A stretch of DNA of 45,946 nucleotides from an uncultured Synechococcaceae cyanobacterium (GTDB taxonomy: Bacteria; Cyanobacteriota; Cyanobacteriia; PCC-6307; Cyanobiaceae), in the NCBI GenBank assembly GCA_902573335.1, contig CACGJI010000002.1:1-45946 (forward strand), in the 5' to 3' direction. The notes below the pieces were generated by a model that saw only the letters and a list, made by a program, of their open reading frames with translations, ran no database searches and was not told the origin of the DNA. The translations under genes and the position numbers were made by a program. This document shows positions 17,891 to 26,542 of the stretch, one piece after another (position 1 is the stretch's first letter; each line of letters opens with the position of its first letter).

Positions 17891-19444
17891 TTAATGTAAA
17901 AAATGCCTTTTTTGAGTAAATACCATTGAGATTCCTCTCGAATTACACATATCAATACTTTCTTGGTCTCTTATACTTCCTCCAGGTTGAATAATAGCTT
18001 TTATTCCATATTCATCTGCTAGTTCTACAGTATCTGCAAATGGGAAAAACCCATCGCTGGCCAAGATAGCCTCAGAAGAGGAGCTCCCAGCTGCTTTTAA
18101 TGCAATTTTTGCTGCTCCAACTCTATTCATTTGTCCAGCTCCAATACCAATAGTTTTCTGGTTTTTTGCAATGACAATGGCATTAGATTTAACATGTTTA
18201 CAAATCTTCCATGCAAAATTTAGATCCAAGTTAATTTGATCACTCGGCTTTTTATTAGTTACTGAAATCCAATTTTCAGTTTTTTCTTCACTTTCGTCAG
18301 TATCTTGAATTAGTAATCCTCCCATTATTGATTTAGTAGAAGTTTGATTCTTTTTTGGCAGTTGATCTTTAGAAAACTTTAAAATTCTTAAATTCTTTTT
18401 AACTTTTAAAATCTCTAAAGCTTCCTCATCAAAAGATGGAGCCACTACACACTCTAAGAAAATATCTTTGAGGTGAATTGCGGTCTCACTATCAACTTTT
18501 GAATTAAAAGCAACTATTCCTCCAAATGCACTAACAGAATCGCATTCCAAAGCATTCAAAAATGCTTGCGAAGCTGAATTACTTATAGAGGCACCACAAG
18601 GATTATTGTGTTTTAAAATAACAGATGCAAACATGTCGGTTGTAAGTTCATCTTTTTCTGCGTAGCCAAATTCTAAAACTGTTGAAAGTGCCGACTCTAG
18701 ATCTAATAGATTGTTATAACTTAAGTCTTTTCCTTGTAATTGTTCTGCTGAGCTCCATCCAATGTTACTTAAACCATACCAGAAAGCTTTTTGATGAGGA
18801 TTCTCCCCATATCTTAAAGTTTTGAATAGTGGATAAGATTCAATATATTTGGAAGATTGTAAATCTTTTTCTTTCCTAATCCAATTAGATATTGCAGTGT
18901 CATAGTCTGCTGTATGTTGAAAAGCTTCGAGGGCTAATTTTGATTTATATGAGCCTTTCAATTCACCTTTTTTACTTTCTTCAAGAAAATTTTGATACTG
19001 ACTAGGATCTACTAAAACGGAAACATCTTTATGATTTTTGGCTGCAGAACGAATCATAGATGGCCCTCCGATATCGATATTTTCAATGGCATCTTCCCAT
19101 TTAGCTCCCTGATCTACAGTTTTTTTAAAAGGATATAAATTTACAACTACTAAGTCAATTAACTCAAGATTGTTAGCTTCTATATCTTTTTTATGTTCCT
19201 CATCAGTTCTTTTAGCTAATATTCCCCCGTGTATTTTTGGATGTAAAGTTTTAACTCTTCCTCCAAGAATTTCTGAAGAATTAGTAAAATCAGCAACTTT
19301 AATAACTGGAATTTTAGCCTCTATAAGATGTTTAGCAGTTCCTCCACTTGATAGAATTTTATAATTAAATTGCTCTACCAATTCCTTACAAAATGGGATT
19401 ATATTTTTTTTATCAGAGACACTTACTAAAGCTAATGGAGACAT
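17891..19444 (-). CDS. purH: Bifunctional AICAR formyltransferase/IMP cyclohydrolase (PurH)
   Basis: A 517-residue enzyme catalysing the last two steps of purine synthesis. The N-terminal MGS-like cyclohydrolase domain (1-150) shows ALVSVSDKK, ILSSGGTAKHL, GGRVKTLHPKIHGGIL and VVNLYPF. The C-terminal transformylase shows LRYGENPHQKAFW, HNNPCGAS, AFGGIVAFN and DGFFPFADTVE. Complete and of normal length. It stands between DoxX (convergent, one-base gap) and an esterase (divergent, 33 bases), leaving little room for a terminator. Confidence 0.98.
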   Translation of the reverse strand: MSPLALVSVSDKKNIIPFCKELVEQFNYKILSSGGTAKHLIEAKIPVIKVADFTNSSEILGGRVKTLHPKIHGGILAKRTDEEHKKDIEANNLELIDLVVVNLYPFKKTVDQGAKWEDAIENIDIGGPSMIRSAAKNHKDVSVLVDPSQYQNFLEESKKGELKGSYKSKLALEAFQHTADYDTAISNWIRKEKDLQSSKYIESYPLFKTLRYGENPHQKAFWYGLSNIGWSSAEQLQGKDLSYNNLLDLESALSTVLEFGYAEKDELTTDMFASVILKHNNPCGASISNSASQAFLNALECDSVSAFGGIVAFNSKVDSETAIHLKDIFLECVVAPSFDEEALEILKVKKNLRILKFSKDQLPKKNQTSTKSIMGGLLIQDTDESEEKTENWISVTNKKPSDQINLDLNFAWKICKHVKSNAIVIAKNQKTIGIGAGQMNRVGAAKIALKAAGSSSSEAILASDGFFPFADTVELADEYGIKAIIQPGGSIRDQESIDMCNSRGISMVFTQKRHFLH

Positions 19445-19477
19445 TATGGGAAAGTTTACTTACTTAAGAATATAAAC

Positions 19478-20095
19478 ATGAAATATGCTATCAATCATGA
19501 ATTTGTCTCGATTAGCTCTCAAACTGCAACTCATAGAATTATTTTGATGCACGGTTGGGGAGCTGATTCGGATGACCTTTTAACATTTGGAAAGGAGATA
19601 ACTGAAAAAATAAATCTTGATTTTGAGGTAATTTCTTTGAGGGCTCCTGGATTACATCCAAGTGGTCAGGGAAGACAGTGGTATGGATTATACCCACATG
19701 ATTGGAATGGAGCTCAGGTTGAAGTAAATAAACTTTTAGTTTCATTAAAAAAATTTGATACTGATCATATTCCACTAAGAAAAACAATTTTGTTGGGGTT
19801 CTCTCAGGGGGCGGCAATGGCAATTGATGCGGGATTTAAGTTAAATTTTGGATTAATTGTTGCTTGTAGTGGGTATCCACACCCCAATTGGGGCCCGGGA
19901 GAAAAATTCTCGCCATTGATTATTAGTCATGGTTTATTTGATGACGTTGTGCCTATAGATGCCTCTAGGACTATTTATGAAAAGGTAAAGAGTAAGTCTT
20001 CTAAATTTTGTGAATTATTAGAATTCGATGGATTTCATCAAATTGATTCAAATTTAATTAATTTTATAAGTTCAAATATAAGTAATATTTTTTAA
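19478..20095 (+). CDS. Alpha/beta hydrolase, phospholipase/carboxylesterase type
   Basis: A 205-residue serine hydrolase of the Abhydrolase_2 (acyl-protein thioesterase-like) family. The oxyanion block is MHGWGADSDDL, the nucleophile elbow LGFSQGAAMA, the acid SHGLFDDVVP and the catalytic His in FDGFHQID, so the Ser-Asp-His triad is complete. No signal peptide, so cytoplasmic. The substrate cannot be read from the sequence; small esters or acyl-thioesters are likely. The TAA overlaps the stop of the DUF3155 gene in the palindrome TTAA. Confidence 0.88.
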   Translation: MKYAINHEFVSISSQTATHRIILMHGWGADSDDLLTFGKEITEKINLDFEVISLRAPGLHPSGQGRQWYGLYPHDWNGAQVEVNKLLVSLKKFDTDHIPLRKTILLGFSQGAAMAIDAGFKLNFGLIVACSGYPHPNWGPGEKFSPLIISHGLFDDVVPIDASRTIYEKVKSKSSKFCELLEFDGFHQIDSNLINFISSNISNIF

Positions 20096-20460
20096 ACAAA
20101 AGCATATTCATATTCTTCAATCTCTTCCCAATCATCTGCAGTAAGTTCTAGACCCTCAAATATTTTTTCTTCACCAATTCCTTCAACTACAACTTTTAGT
20201 GATGGAAATAGAAAATGATTTTCTTCAGCATATTGGGCGCTAAATAACCCTTTTTCACCCCAAAAAAATCTATCGGTGGTGTGTTCATTTCTTCTGACAT
20301 TGAAAACTGAAGGAGCAGAGAGAGCATTTTCAGCTATGAATCTTCTTGCTGCTGTAACTGGTTTATGTTTGCCAGTTTCGATATGATAAATAGGTACATG
20401 TGCCATTACTCTTTGGCCAGCCAATCTTCTTCTGCTGATTCTTTTTCTTTTTTTTGACAT
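20092..20460 (-). CDS. DUF3155 family cyanobacterial protein
   Basis: A 122-residue protein opening MSKKRKRISRRRLAGQRVMAHVP, very basic for 25 residues, with an acidic end (DDWEEIEEYEYAFV). This polarity and the block GKHKPVTAARRFI match DUF3155, found throughout cyanobacteria with no known role. The basic head could bind nucleic acid; that is inference. Upstream is the 253-base region holding a possible folded element, divergent from the sensor kinase. Confidence 0.85.
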   Translation of the reverse strand: MSKKRKRISRRRLAGQRVMAHVPIYHIETGKHKPVTAARRFIAENALSAPSVFNVRRNEHTTDRFFWGEKGLFSAQYAEENHFLFPSLKVVVEGIGEEKIFEGLELTADDWEEIEEYEYAFV

Positions 20461-20551
20461 TGATTGGTACTCCTGAAATTATTAATGAGATTAGTCTTAT
20501 TTATTTTTACTAATCTTATATATGTGATTTTAAATTCACTTCAAATTACAT

Positions 20552-20629
20552 AGAGGACCCATCAACCCCTGATGTAGCTTAAAATATGATTAAATATTCA
20601 TATTTAAGGCTGGCTAAAGTCAGACCTCT
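20552..20629 (+). other. Possible structured RNA or folded leader element (four-way junction)
   Basis: Closing stem AGAGG (20552-20556) / CCTCT (20625-20629) encloses three hairpins: CATCA-acccc-TGATG (20560-20574); CTTAAAATATGA / TCATATTTAAG with one bulged A (20578-20608); and CTGGC-taaa-GTCAG (20610-20623), which uses one G-U pair that only works on the plus strand. It sits in a 253-base gap, about 85 bases before the kinase start and 92 bases before the DUF3155 start. I do not recognise a known riboswitch. The AT-rich hairpin could be chance. Confidence 0.35.
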
Positions 20630-20713
20630 TTATATATCTTAATACTTTTTTCATATTTTACAAGCCCTTATTCAAGTTTTTTTTAAAAAAAATTTCTCAA
20701 AATTTCATTTATT

Positions 20714-21850
20714 ATGAATCTTTCAAAAAAATTTGAAGAGCTAATCATAAAACAGCTAGAGAGTTTTGGTTGCTCAATGGGCGTGACTAATTTGGTTATG
20801 TATCTTGCTTCAGCTAAGCAAGGAACTAAAGCATCTTTTGAAATGATTGGTCAATGGCCACAAATTGATAGGCTACTTAAATCAATAGAAGATGATCCTT
20901 CACTAAAAGTTTCATCGCCTAATAGAAGATGGTACCCGCTTCAAGAAAACGATATTTTACTTGGTGTCCTTAGGGTAGAAACTGATTTGAAAGGGGGTAA
21001 TTGGCCAGTATCTCTTGATTCTAGATTAAAAGCGCTTTCAATATCTTTAGCTAAATGCGCCTCTATCGAATTAGAACGTCAAAATAAAAATGAAGAAATC
21101 AATTATTTAAAAAATCAGGTCAATGTCATAATCCATCAATTAAGGAATCCATTGGCCGCTATTAGGACATATGCAAAATTACTAATAAAAAGACTTGGTT
21201 CAGATGATGATTCTATTGAAATAGTCGAACGCTTGATAACAGAGCAAAAACAAATTGATCAATATATGAATTCTTTTGCGCAATTAAATTCACCTGTTCA
21301 ACTTCCTCTGGAAATTGGAGAGGAAAGATTATTATTACCACCAAATTTAGATAATAAAAAGGTAATAACTGTTCAGAGTTTATTGAGGCCAATATTAGAA
21401 AGGGGTAAAGCTAATGCGGACTTAGAGAATAGAGATTGGACTGAACCTTCTCTTTGGCCAGATTGGACTATTTCGCCATTAAAGGCAAAATATGCTGTAA
21501 TTGCTGAAATTGTGGCCAATTTATTGGAAAATGCCTTTAAATATGCCCAAAAAGATGCTGAAATTGGACTAGCAATTATGAGTAATGGACTTTGTATATT
21601 TGATGATGGTAAAAAAATAACCAAAAATGAAAACGAGAAAATTTTTGAAAAAGGTTTTAGAGGATCTGCTGCTAAAAAGAAGGACGGCACTGGTGTGGGA
21701 CTTTTTTTGGCTAGGAAATTAGCAAAACAAATTGGAGGAGATTTGAGATTGCTGAAAAATAACTCGATTGATAATACTGAGAAATCAAAAAATCTTAAGA
21801 AGAAAAATATTTTCTATTTAGAACTACCTATAAAAGAATTGCATGCATAA
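20714..21850 (+). CDS. Sensor histidine kinase, Hik2/chloroplast-sensor-kinase-like
   Basis: A 378-residue soluble kinase. Residues 1-125 resemble a GAF sensor domain. The H-box near residue 140 reads IIHQLRNPLAAIRTYAKLLIKRL, very close to my memory of Hik2/CSK, which couples photosynthetic electron-transport redox state or salt stress to gene expression. The ATPase domain is complete: N-box EIVANLLENAFKYA, G1 FDDGKK and G2 DGTGVGLFLARKLAKQIGG. No response regulator is adjacent. It overlaps cobS tail-to-tail by 23 bases. Histidine kinase is certain; Hik2 orthology is likely. Confidence 0.87.
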   Translation: MNLSKKFEELIIKQLESFGCSMGVTNLVMYLASAKQGTKASFEMIGQWPQIDRLLKSIEDDPSLKVSSPNRRWYPLQENDILLGVLRVETDLKGGNWPVSLDSRLKALSISLAKCASIELERQNKNEEINYLKNQVNVIIHQLRNPLAAIRTYAKLLIKRLGSDDDSIEIVERLITEQKQIDQYMNSFAQLNSPVQLPLEIGEERLLLPPNLDNKKVITVQSLLRPILERGKANADLENRDWTEPSLWPDWTISPLKAKYAVIAEIVANLLENAFKYAQKDAEIGLAIMSNGLCIFDDGKKITKNENEKIFEKGFRGSAAKKKDGTGVGLFLARKLAKQIGGDLRLLKNNSIDNTEKSKNLKKKNIFYLELPIKELHA

Positions 21851-22568
21851 ATAACATTGCAGTTTCAACTAGTACAACACTTGCACCGCAGGCATCTCCA
21901 TTGAAGCCTCCAATTTTTTTACCCAGTATGTTTGGGATAGAAAAGCTTAGAAAAATACCAATCAAAATAAGAATTAAAAATTTAATTAATATTGCTTGGG
22001 ATGTAATTGAAACAAATTGGTATGCAATGAAAATTAAAAGAAAAATAATTGAGATCAAAGATTCTTTTTTAAATCCATTCCAAAACTTTTTGTGACTAAT
22101 AGATTTTTTCTTATAACTTATATATTTAAACTTTTCTATAAAAAATAAATTTGAAAATCTTCCCCAAAATAAGCATATAGGTAAAACAAAAATTATTAGG
22201 TTTTGAATTTTCAGTATGCAAGCAATTTGAATTAAAGTTATAAAAACTAAAGCTTGAACGCCAAAGGAACCAACTTTACTGTCTTTCATGGCTTTTAAAC
22301 GTCTCTTTTTACCTGCAAAAATACCATCGAAAGTATCCATTAAACCATCGAGGTGTAGACCACCAGTAATTAAATATCCTAAAGCCAAACAAATTAATGC
22401 AGATGCATAAATTGACCAGGAGTTTGTTCTTAAAAAAAGAAAAATATAACTCTGTATTGTTCCAATAAAAAATCCTAAAGGCGGCGCAAATTGTGCAATA
22501 TTTTTAAATTCGGGATTAATCAAAGGGATCTTTGGAAATGTCGTATAGAAAATCCAAGAGCCTGCCAA
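21828..22568 (-). CDS. cobS: Adenosylcobinamide-GDP ribazoletransferase (cobalamin synthase, CobS)
   Basis: Membrane enzyme joining adenosylcobinamide-GDP to the lower ligand in the final step of (pseudo)cobalamin synthesis. At 246 residues with about six helices it fits the family. Motifs: GGLHLDGLMDTFDG (metal-binding Asp), MKDSKVGSFG and GGFNGDACGAS. No ATG exists at the 5' end. The ORF-track start is a TTG at 22568, but the frame stays open for 13 more codons, giving LIKKYLIKNLAGSW, which resembles the normal N-terminus, so a rare start upstream is possible. The 3' end overlaps the kinase gene by 23 bases. Confidence 0.94.
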   Translation of the reverse strand: MAGSWIFYTTFPKIPLINPEFKNIAQFAPPLGFFIGTIQSYIFLFLRTNSWSIYASALICLALGYLITGGLHLDGLMDTFDGIFAGKKRRLKAMKDSKVGSFGVQALVFITLIQIACILKIQNLIIFVLPICLFWGRFSNLFFIEKFKYISYKKKSISHKKFWNGFKKESLISIIFLLIFIAYQFVSITSQAILIKFLILILIGIFLSFSIPNILGKKIGGFNGDACGASVVLVETAMLFMHAILL

Positions 22569-22666
22569 ATTTTTTATTAAATATTTTTTGATGAGATAAA
22601 AATAGATTCAATATTAAATAATAGGTTAGATTAATGAAAAAGGATCAAAAAATTTTATAAATTATT

Positions 22667-23785
22667 GTGTTTGAATTTGAAATTACATCGAATTGCTGTA
22701 ATACAGGGGCAAGAACTGGTATATTTCATACACCAAATGGTGAGGTAAAAACACCAAAATTTATGCCTGTGGGAACTTTGGCAACAGTTAAAGGAATTTC
22801 ATCTAAGCAGTTAACCTCTACAGGATCAGAAATGATTCTCTCAAATACCTTTCATCTTCATTTACAACCTGGAGAAAAATTAATTAAAGAATCTGGCGGA
22901 ATACATGAGTTCATGAATTGGCCTAAGCCTATTCTTACTGATTCAGGAGGATATCAAGTTTTTAGTTTGGCTAAATTAAACAATATTTCTGATAAAGGAG
23001 TGGCATTTAAAAATCCAAGAGATGGTAGTCATGTATTTTTATCACCTGAAAAAGTAATACAGATTCAAATGGATCTTGGATCGGATGTTGCGATGGCTTT
23101 TGATCATTGTCCTCCGCATACAGCTAACGAAAATGATATTGAGGACTCTTTACAAAGAACCCATTCATGGTTGCAAAAATGTGTCGAGACTCATCAGAAA
23201 TCTAATCAAGCATTATTCGGTATAGTTCAAGGTGGTAAGTATCCGAGATTGAGAGAATATAGCGCAAAATATACAAGTTCTTTTGATCTGCCTGGTATAG
23301 CAGTGGGCGGTGTAAGTGTTGGCGAGGCAGTTGAAGAAATACATAGTGTAATTAATTACGTCCCTAAATTCTTACCAATAAATAAACCAAGATATTTAAT
23401 GGGAATTGGCTCTTTAAGAGAAATTTCTTTAGCTGTTGCTAATGGATTCGATATATTTGACTGTGTTTTGCCCACAAGACTAGGAAGACATGGGACTGCA
23501 TTTTTTAATGATGAAAGATTGAATTTACGAAATGCTCGATTTAAAAATGACTTTTCTCCCATTGACAAAACTTGTAAATGCGAAACCTGTAAGTCCTATT
23601 CTCGTGCATATTTACATCATCTAATTAGAAATGATGAAATATTAGGTCTCACACTAATAAGTTTGCATAATATTGCCCATTTAATAAGATTTACCAATGC
23701 AATTTCTGCTGCAATTAAAGATAATTGTTTTACAAATGATTTCGCTCCTTGGAAAACATCCTCTATTGCTTACCATACGTGGTAA
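22667..23785 (+). CDS. tgt: tRNA-guanine transglycosylase (Tgt)
   Basis: Exchanges guanine for preQ1 at position 34 of GUN-anticodon tRNAs, leading to queuosine. A 372-residue protein with GTG start (FEFEIT follows). Seen: [13 protein letters not shown], the catalytic [10 protein letters not shown] (Asp), FDHCPP, GIVQGG, GVSVGE, the second Asp in [13 protein letters not shown], and the zinc ligands CKCETC with a following His ([10 protein letters not shown]). Complete. psbK follows after 34 bases, the usual cyanobacterial order as I recall, and may be cotranscribed. Confidence 0.97.
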   Translation: MFEFEITSNCCNTGARTGIFHTPNGEVKTPKFMPVGTLATVKGISSKQLTSTGSEMILSNTFHLHLQPGEKLIKESGGIHEFMNWPKPILTDSGGYQVFSLAKLNNISDKGVAFKNPRDGSHVFLSPEKVIQIQMDLGSDVAMAFDHCPPHTANENDIEDSLQRTHSWLQKCVETHQKSNQALFGIVQGGKYPRLREYSAKYTSSFDLPGIAVGGVSVGEAVEEIHSVINYVPKFLPINKPRYLMGIGSLREISLAVANGFDIFDCVLPTRLGRHGTAFFNDERLNLRNARFKNDFSPIDKTCKCETCKSYSRAYLHHLIRNDEILGLTLISLHNIAHLIRFTNAISAAIKDNCFTNDFAPWKTSSIAYHTW

Positions 23786-23819
23786 CGTCTTATCATAATT
23801 AATTAAATTATCAAAAAAG

Positions 23820-23960
23820 GTGCTCATTCTACTCAATACATTCGCTGAATTGCCTGAGGCTTACAAGGCCTTTGCTCCAACTGTTGATGTTCTTCCACTT
23901 ATTCCTTTATTTTTCTTTTTGTTGGTATTTGTTTGGCAAGCTGCAGTTGGATTTAAATAA
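23820..23960 (+). CDS. psbK: Photosystem II protein K (PsbK)
   Basis: Missed by the ORF track because of length: 46 codons from a GTG start. The sequence [21 protein letters not shown] followed by a membrane helix [15 protein letters not shown] is diagnostic of PsbK, a single-span low-mass subunit near CP43. The residues before the PEAY block are the cleaved presequence. An in-frame stop a few codons upstream and no ATG make GTG the only likely start. It follows tgt and converges with an oxidoreductase after 26 bases. Confidence 0.96.
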   Translation: MLILLNTFAELPEAYKAFAPTVDVLPLIPLFFFLLVFVWQAAVGFK

Positions 23961-23986
23961 AATTCTTTTAGTTTAGATTTTCAGTA

Positions 23987-24991
23987 TTAGAAGGGATTTT
24001 CAAGTAAAATCGCATCTCCAGAATTTTCTACAGCACACTCTATAAAATCAGCAATTTTTAAAGCTCTTGAGGCTTGCTCACCATCTACCTCAGGACTTTC
24101 TTTGCCTTGAACACATTTAAGAAAATGCTCCAGTTCCGCATAAAGAGGTTCAATGGAGGTTGTGCTAACTTCTTCGACATATCCATCATTTCTATAAACT
24201 AATTCGCCATGTTCTGCTGTATATGATTCGTGAGACTTTCGATGGATTTGTAAAGAGTGATTTAGGAAATCAGTTTCTACTAAACCATTTTGACAGTGAG
24301 CACTTAAACTTCTAATTTTTTTGTGACTCATTTTGCTGGCAGTTAAGCTTGCAATAACATTATTTTTAAAAACTAAAGTAGCATTGACATAATCTATTAA
24401 TCCTTCACTATTTCTGCCTCCAACAGCTGCTAATTTTTGTATTTTTGAGTTTACAAGTTCTAAAACAAGGTCAATGTCATGAATCATTAAATCCATTACT
24501 ACAGATACATCATTTGCTCTGTCTGCATGAGGACTATGCCTCCTCGCTTCTAGAACAACAATTTCTTCATTAAGTACTATTTTAGTTAATTCCCTAAAAG
24601 CAGGATTAAATCTCTCAATATGCCCAACTTGTAATAGACAGTTACTTGCATTAGCGGCCTCTATTAAGGATTTTGCTTCTAACTCGTTAGCTGCAATTGG
24701 TTTTTCAATGAGTACGTTATTTCCTCCATTGAGACAATCTAGCCCTACTTTTTGATGCAGTAGTGTAGGCACAGCAATGCAGATAGCATCAACTTTTGGA
24801 ATTAAGTCCTTATAATCTTTGAACCATTCACATTGAAATTGTTCAATAGCTAATTTACCTCTCTCTTCATTTGGATCTGCTACTCCAATGAGATTTGCAT
24901 CTTTGAGTAAACTTAGTACTCGAGCATGATGCCAGCCCATATTCCCTATACCTATGACTCCAACCTTTACGGGTGATGAGGTTGGTTGCAT
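23987..24991 (-). CDS. Gfo/Idh/MocA-family NAD(P)-dependent oxidoreductase
   Basis: A 334-residue dehydrogenase. The N-terminal Rossmann fold reads KVGVIGIGNMGWHHARVL, with ADPNEERG after beta-2 and the family EKPIAANELEA catalytic lysine motif near residue 96. The C-terminal domain starts HIERFNPAFREL and contains MDLMIHDIDLVLEL. The HxERFNPA form is common in sugar-nucleotide (UDP-GlcNAc 3-dehydrogenase-like) members, so a role in surface-sugar synthesis is possible; substrate is unproven. It is not in an obvious operon; the next gene upstream on this strand is 50 bases away. Confidence 0.9.
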   Translation of the reverse strand: MQPTSSPVKVGVIGIGNMGWHHARVLSLLKDANLIGVADPNEERGKLAIEQFQCEWFKDYKDLIPKVDAICIAVPTLLHQKVGLDCLNGGNNVLIEKPIAANELEAKSLIEAANASNCLLQVGHIERFNPAFRELTKIVLNEEIVVLEARRHSPHADRANDVSVVMDLMIHDIDLVLELVNSKIQKLAAVGGRNSEGLIDYVNATLVFKNNVIASLTASKMSHKKIRSLSAHCQNGLVETDFLNHSLQIHRKSHESYTAEHGELVYRNDGYVEEVSTTSIEPLYAELEHFLKCVQGKESPEVDGEQASRALKIADFIECAVENSGDAILLENPF

Positions 24992-25041
24992 AATTTCAAA
25001 TCCATTTATTTATTATCATTATCCTCCATTGGGAGCCATAT

Positions 25042-26310
25042 TTAGCTTTTAGGAAGAATTATTTTAACACGATCAATTTTTGGACCAGACATAGAAATAA
25101 CTTCAAATTTAATGTTATTAAAATCTAAAACGTCTCCAATTTTTGGAACCATTTGAAATTTTTCTAGCATAAATCCAGCAAGAGTATGATAATCTGCTCC
25201 TTCGGGAATGGAACATCCTAACTTTTTATTGATATCAATAATTTCTGATTTTCCAGCTATTGACCATTTTTTAGAGAAATTATCTAACATTCTCATGTCT
25301 GAACTAATTCTATTGTTAAGCATTTCCTCTCCAACTATTTCGCCATTTAGATCAGCTGCAGTTATGAGCCCCTCTGTACCTCCATGTTCATCAACTACTA
25401 GTAAGAAAGGATTGTAGTCTCTTACTATTGGAAATATTTCTGCTAATGAACATGTTTCTATAATTTTTGTCACTGGTAAAAGGAACGGCTCTAATAATGT
25501 ATTGGCTTCCATTTCACCTTTTGAAATTGGCTTAGCAAGATAACGTAAATCTAATACACCTAATACTTCATCTAAAGACTCGCCAATCACAAAGAAGCGA
25601 GCATGTCGAGTTTTATCAACTTGTTTCATAAGTTCTGAAAAGGTTATATTTTTTGGCAAAGTTACCATTTCAGATCTTGGAATCATCACTTCTTTAACCT
25701 GTGTATCTTTTAAAGCAAAAACTCCTTCAAGAATATTCTTCTCATCTGGTTTTAAACCTGTTACGTTATCTGTTTCTATAAGAGTTTCTAATTCTCCAGC
25801 AGATAAACCCGAGTTTAAATAATCCCATTTGTTATTTAAATTGAACAAGCCTAAACAGGCGCTAGCAAAAAATTCTATTGTTTTCACTATTGGATTCATA
25901 CCTTTTCTTACGGCATCAAATATTGTGGTTAACCTTAATGCAGCAGATTCTGGATTGTTAATTACTAAAGCTTTTGGAATTAGTCCAGAAACAAGAGTAA
26001 CAACTAAAACAACAAATAAAAATAATAGAAGATCATAAAATCTATTTGATAAAATATTGCTTTTCCAATAATCATTAGCCAGGTTATTGCTGAGCCATCC
26101 AATTGCAATTAATGAAATTGTTACTCCAAATTGAGAAGCAATTAATGAAGATCTAAAGCGTTTTTGAATTTTTAAAATTGAAAATGCTCCTTTCTTTTTT
26201 TCTTCTATTAACCTTAAAACTTTACTTGGCCTTATTAATAAAAAAGATAGTTCACTCGCTGCGAAAAAAGCTGGAAAAAATAAAAGAAATAAAAGAAGAG
26301 TTATTTTCAT
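25042..26310 (-). CDS. CNNM/CorC-HlyC family membrane protein with CBS domains
   Basis: A 422-residue protein in three parts: a DUF21/CNNM transmembrane region (about 1-175, starting LLLFLLFFPAFFAASELSF), a CBS pair (about 205-325, with VKEVMIPRSEMVTLP and LLVVDEHGGTEGLIT), and a C-terminal CorC_HlyC domain ending DRVKIILPKS. Homologues are linked to magnesium or cobalt efflux and were once called hemolysins; that older name should not be read as a toxin. It lies next to the CAU tRNA on the same strand and upstream of the oxidoreductase. Confidence 0.93.
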   Translation of the reverse strand: MKITLLLFLLFFPAFFAASELSFLLIRPSKVLRLIEEKKKGAFSILKIQKRFRSSLIASQFGVTISLIAIGWLSNNLANDYWKSNILSNRFYDLLLFLFVVLVVTLVSGLIPKALVINNPESAALRLTTIFDAVRKGMNPIVKTIEFFASACLGLFNLNNKWDYLNSGLSAGELETLIETDNVTGLKPDEKNILEGVFALKDTQVKEVMIPRSEMVTLPKNITFSELMKQVDKTRHARFFVIGESLDEVLGVLDLRYLAKPISKGEMEANTLLEPFLLPVTKIIETCSLAEIFPIVRDYNPFLLVVDEHGGTEGLITAADLNGEIVGEEMLNNRISSDMRMLDNFSKKWSIAGKSEIIDINKKLGCSIPEGADYHTLAGFMLEKFQMVPKIGDVLDFNNIKFEVISMSGPKIDRVKIILPKS

Positions 26311-26328
26311 TCAATGACAAATGAATAA

Positions 26329-26401
26329 TGGGGGTGGCGAGGATCGAACTCGCCTTAGCCAAATTATGAGTTTGGTGCATTCACCAGATTGCTACACCCC
26401 C
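26329..26401 (-). tRNA. tRNA with CAU anticodon (Met, or Ile2 after lysidine modification)
   Basis: Minus-strand cloverleaf of 73 nt: acceptor GGGGGTG/CACCCCC, short D-arm GCA/TGC, anticodon stem CCAAA/TTTGG with loop CTCATAA, variable CTAAG, T-arm GCGAG-TTCGATC-CTCGC, discriminator A. The acceptor is fully paired from base 1, so it is not initiator tRNA. The anticodon arm AAACTCATAATTT resembles Ile2(CAU) of plastids, so elongator Met versus Ile2 is open. Confidence 0.93.
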
Positions 26402-26470
26402 AAGGGAATTTATGTAATTTTAATTACATTGAATTTCAATATACAATATAAAAATAATATTTCAAAAAAC

Positions 26471-26510
26471 ATCTCATTAGGAAGTTTTTGTGAGATTTCT
26501 TTTTTTTCTT
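26471..26510 (+). terminator. Hairpin plus T-tract in the pyrE leader (possible attenuator)
   Basis: ATCTCA (26471-26476) pairs with TGAGAT (26491-26496), followed by a T-rich tract TTTCTTTTTTTTCTT. It points in the direction of pyrE and ends 33 bases before the pyrE start, while the nearest upstream genes are on the other strand. The stem is only six pairs with a 14-base loop, so it is weak. Confidence 0.35.
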
Positions 26511-26542
26511 CTAATCTTTAAATATAAATTTAACTTTTACTA

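Noticed and set aside
20461-20713. Degenerate tRNA in the DUF3155-kinase gap
   Set aside because: The cloverleaf-like arrangement lacks a T-loop (TTCGANTC), a 7-bp acceptor stem and a 7-base anticodon loop.
26321-26521. ORF-track entry of 66 aa on the plus strand
   Set aside because: It runs antisense through the tRNA gene and has no protein-like features.
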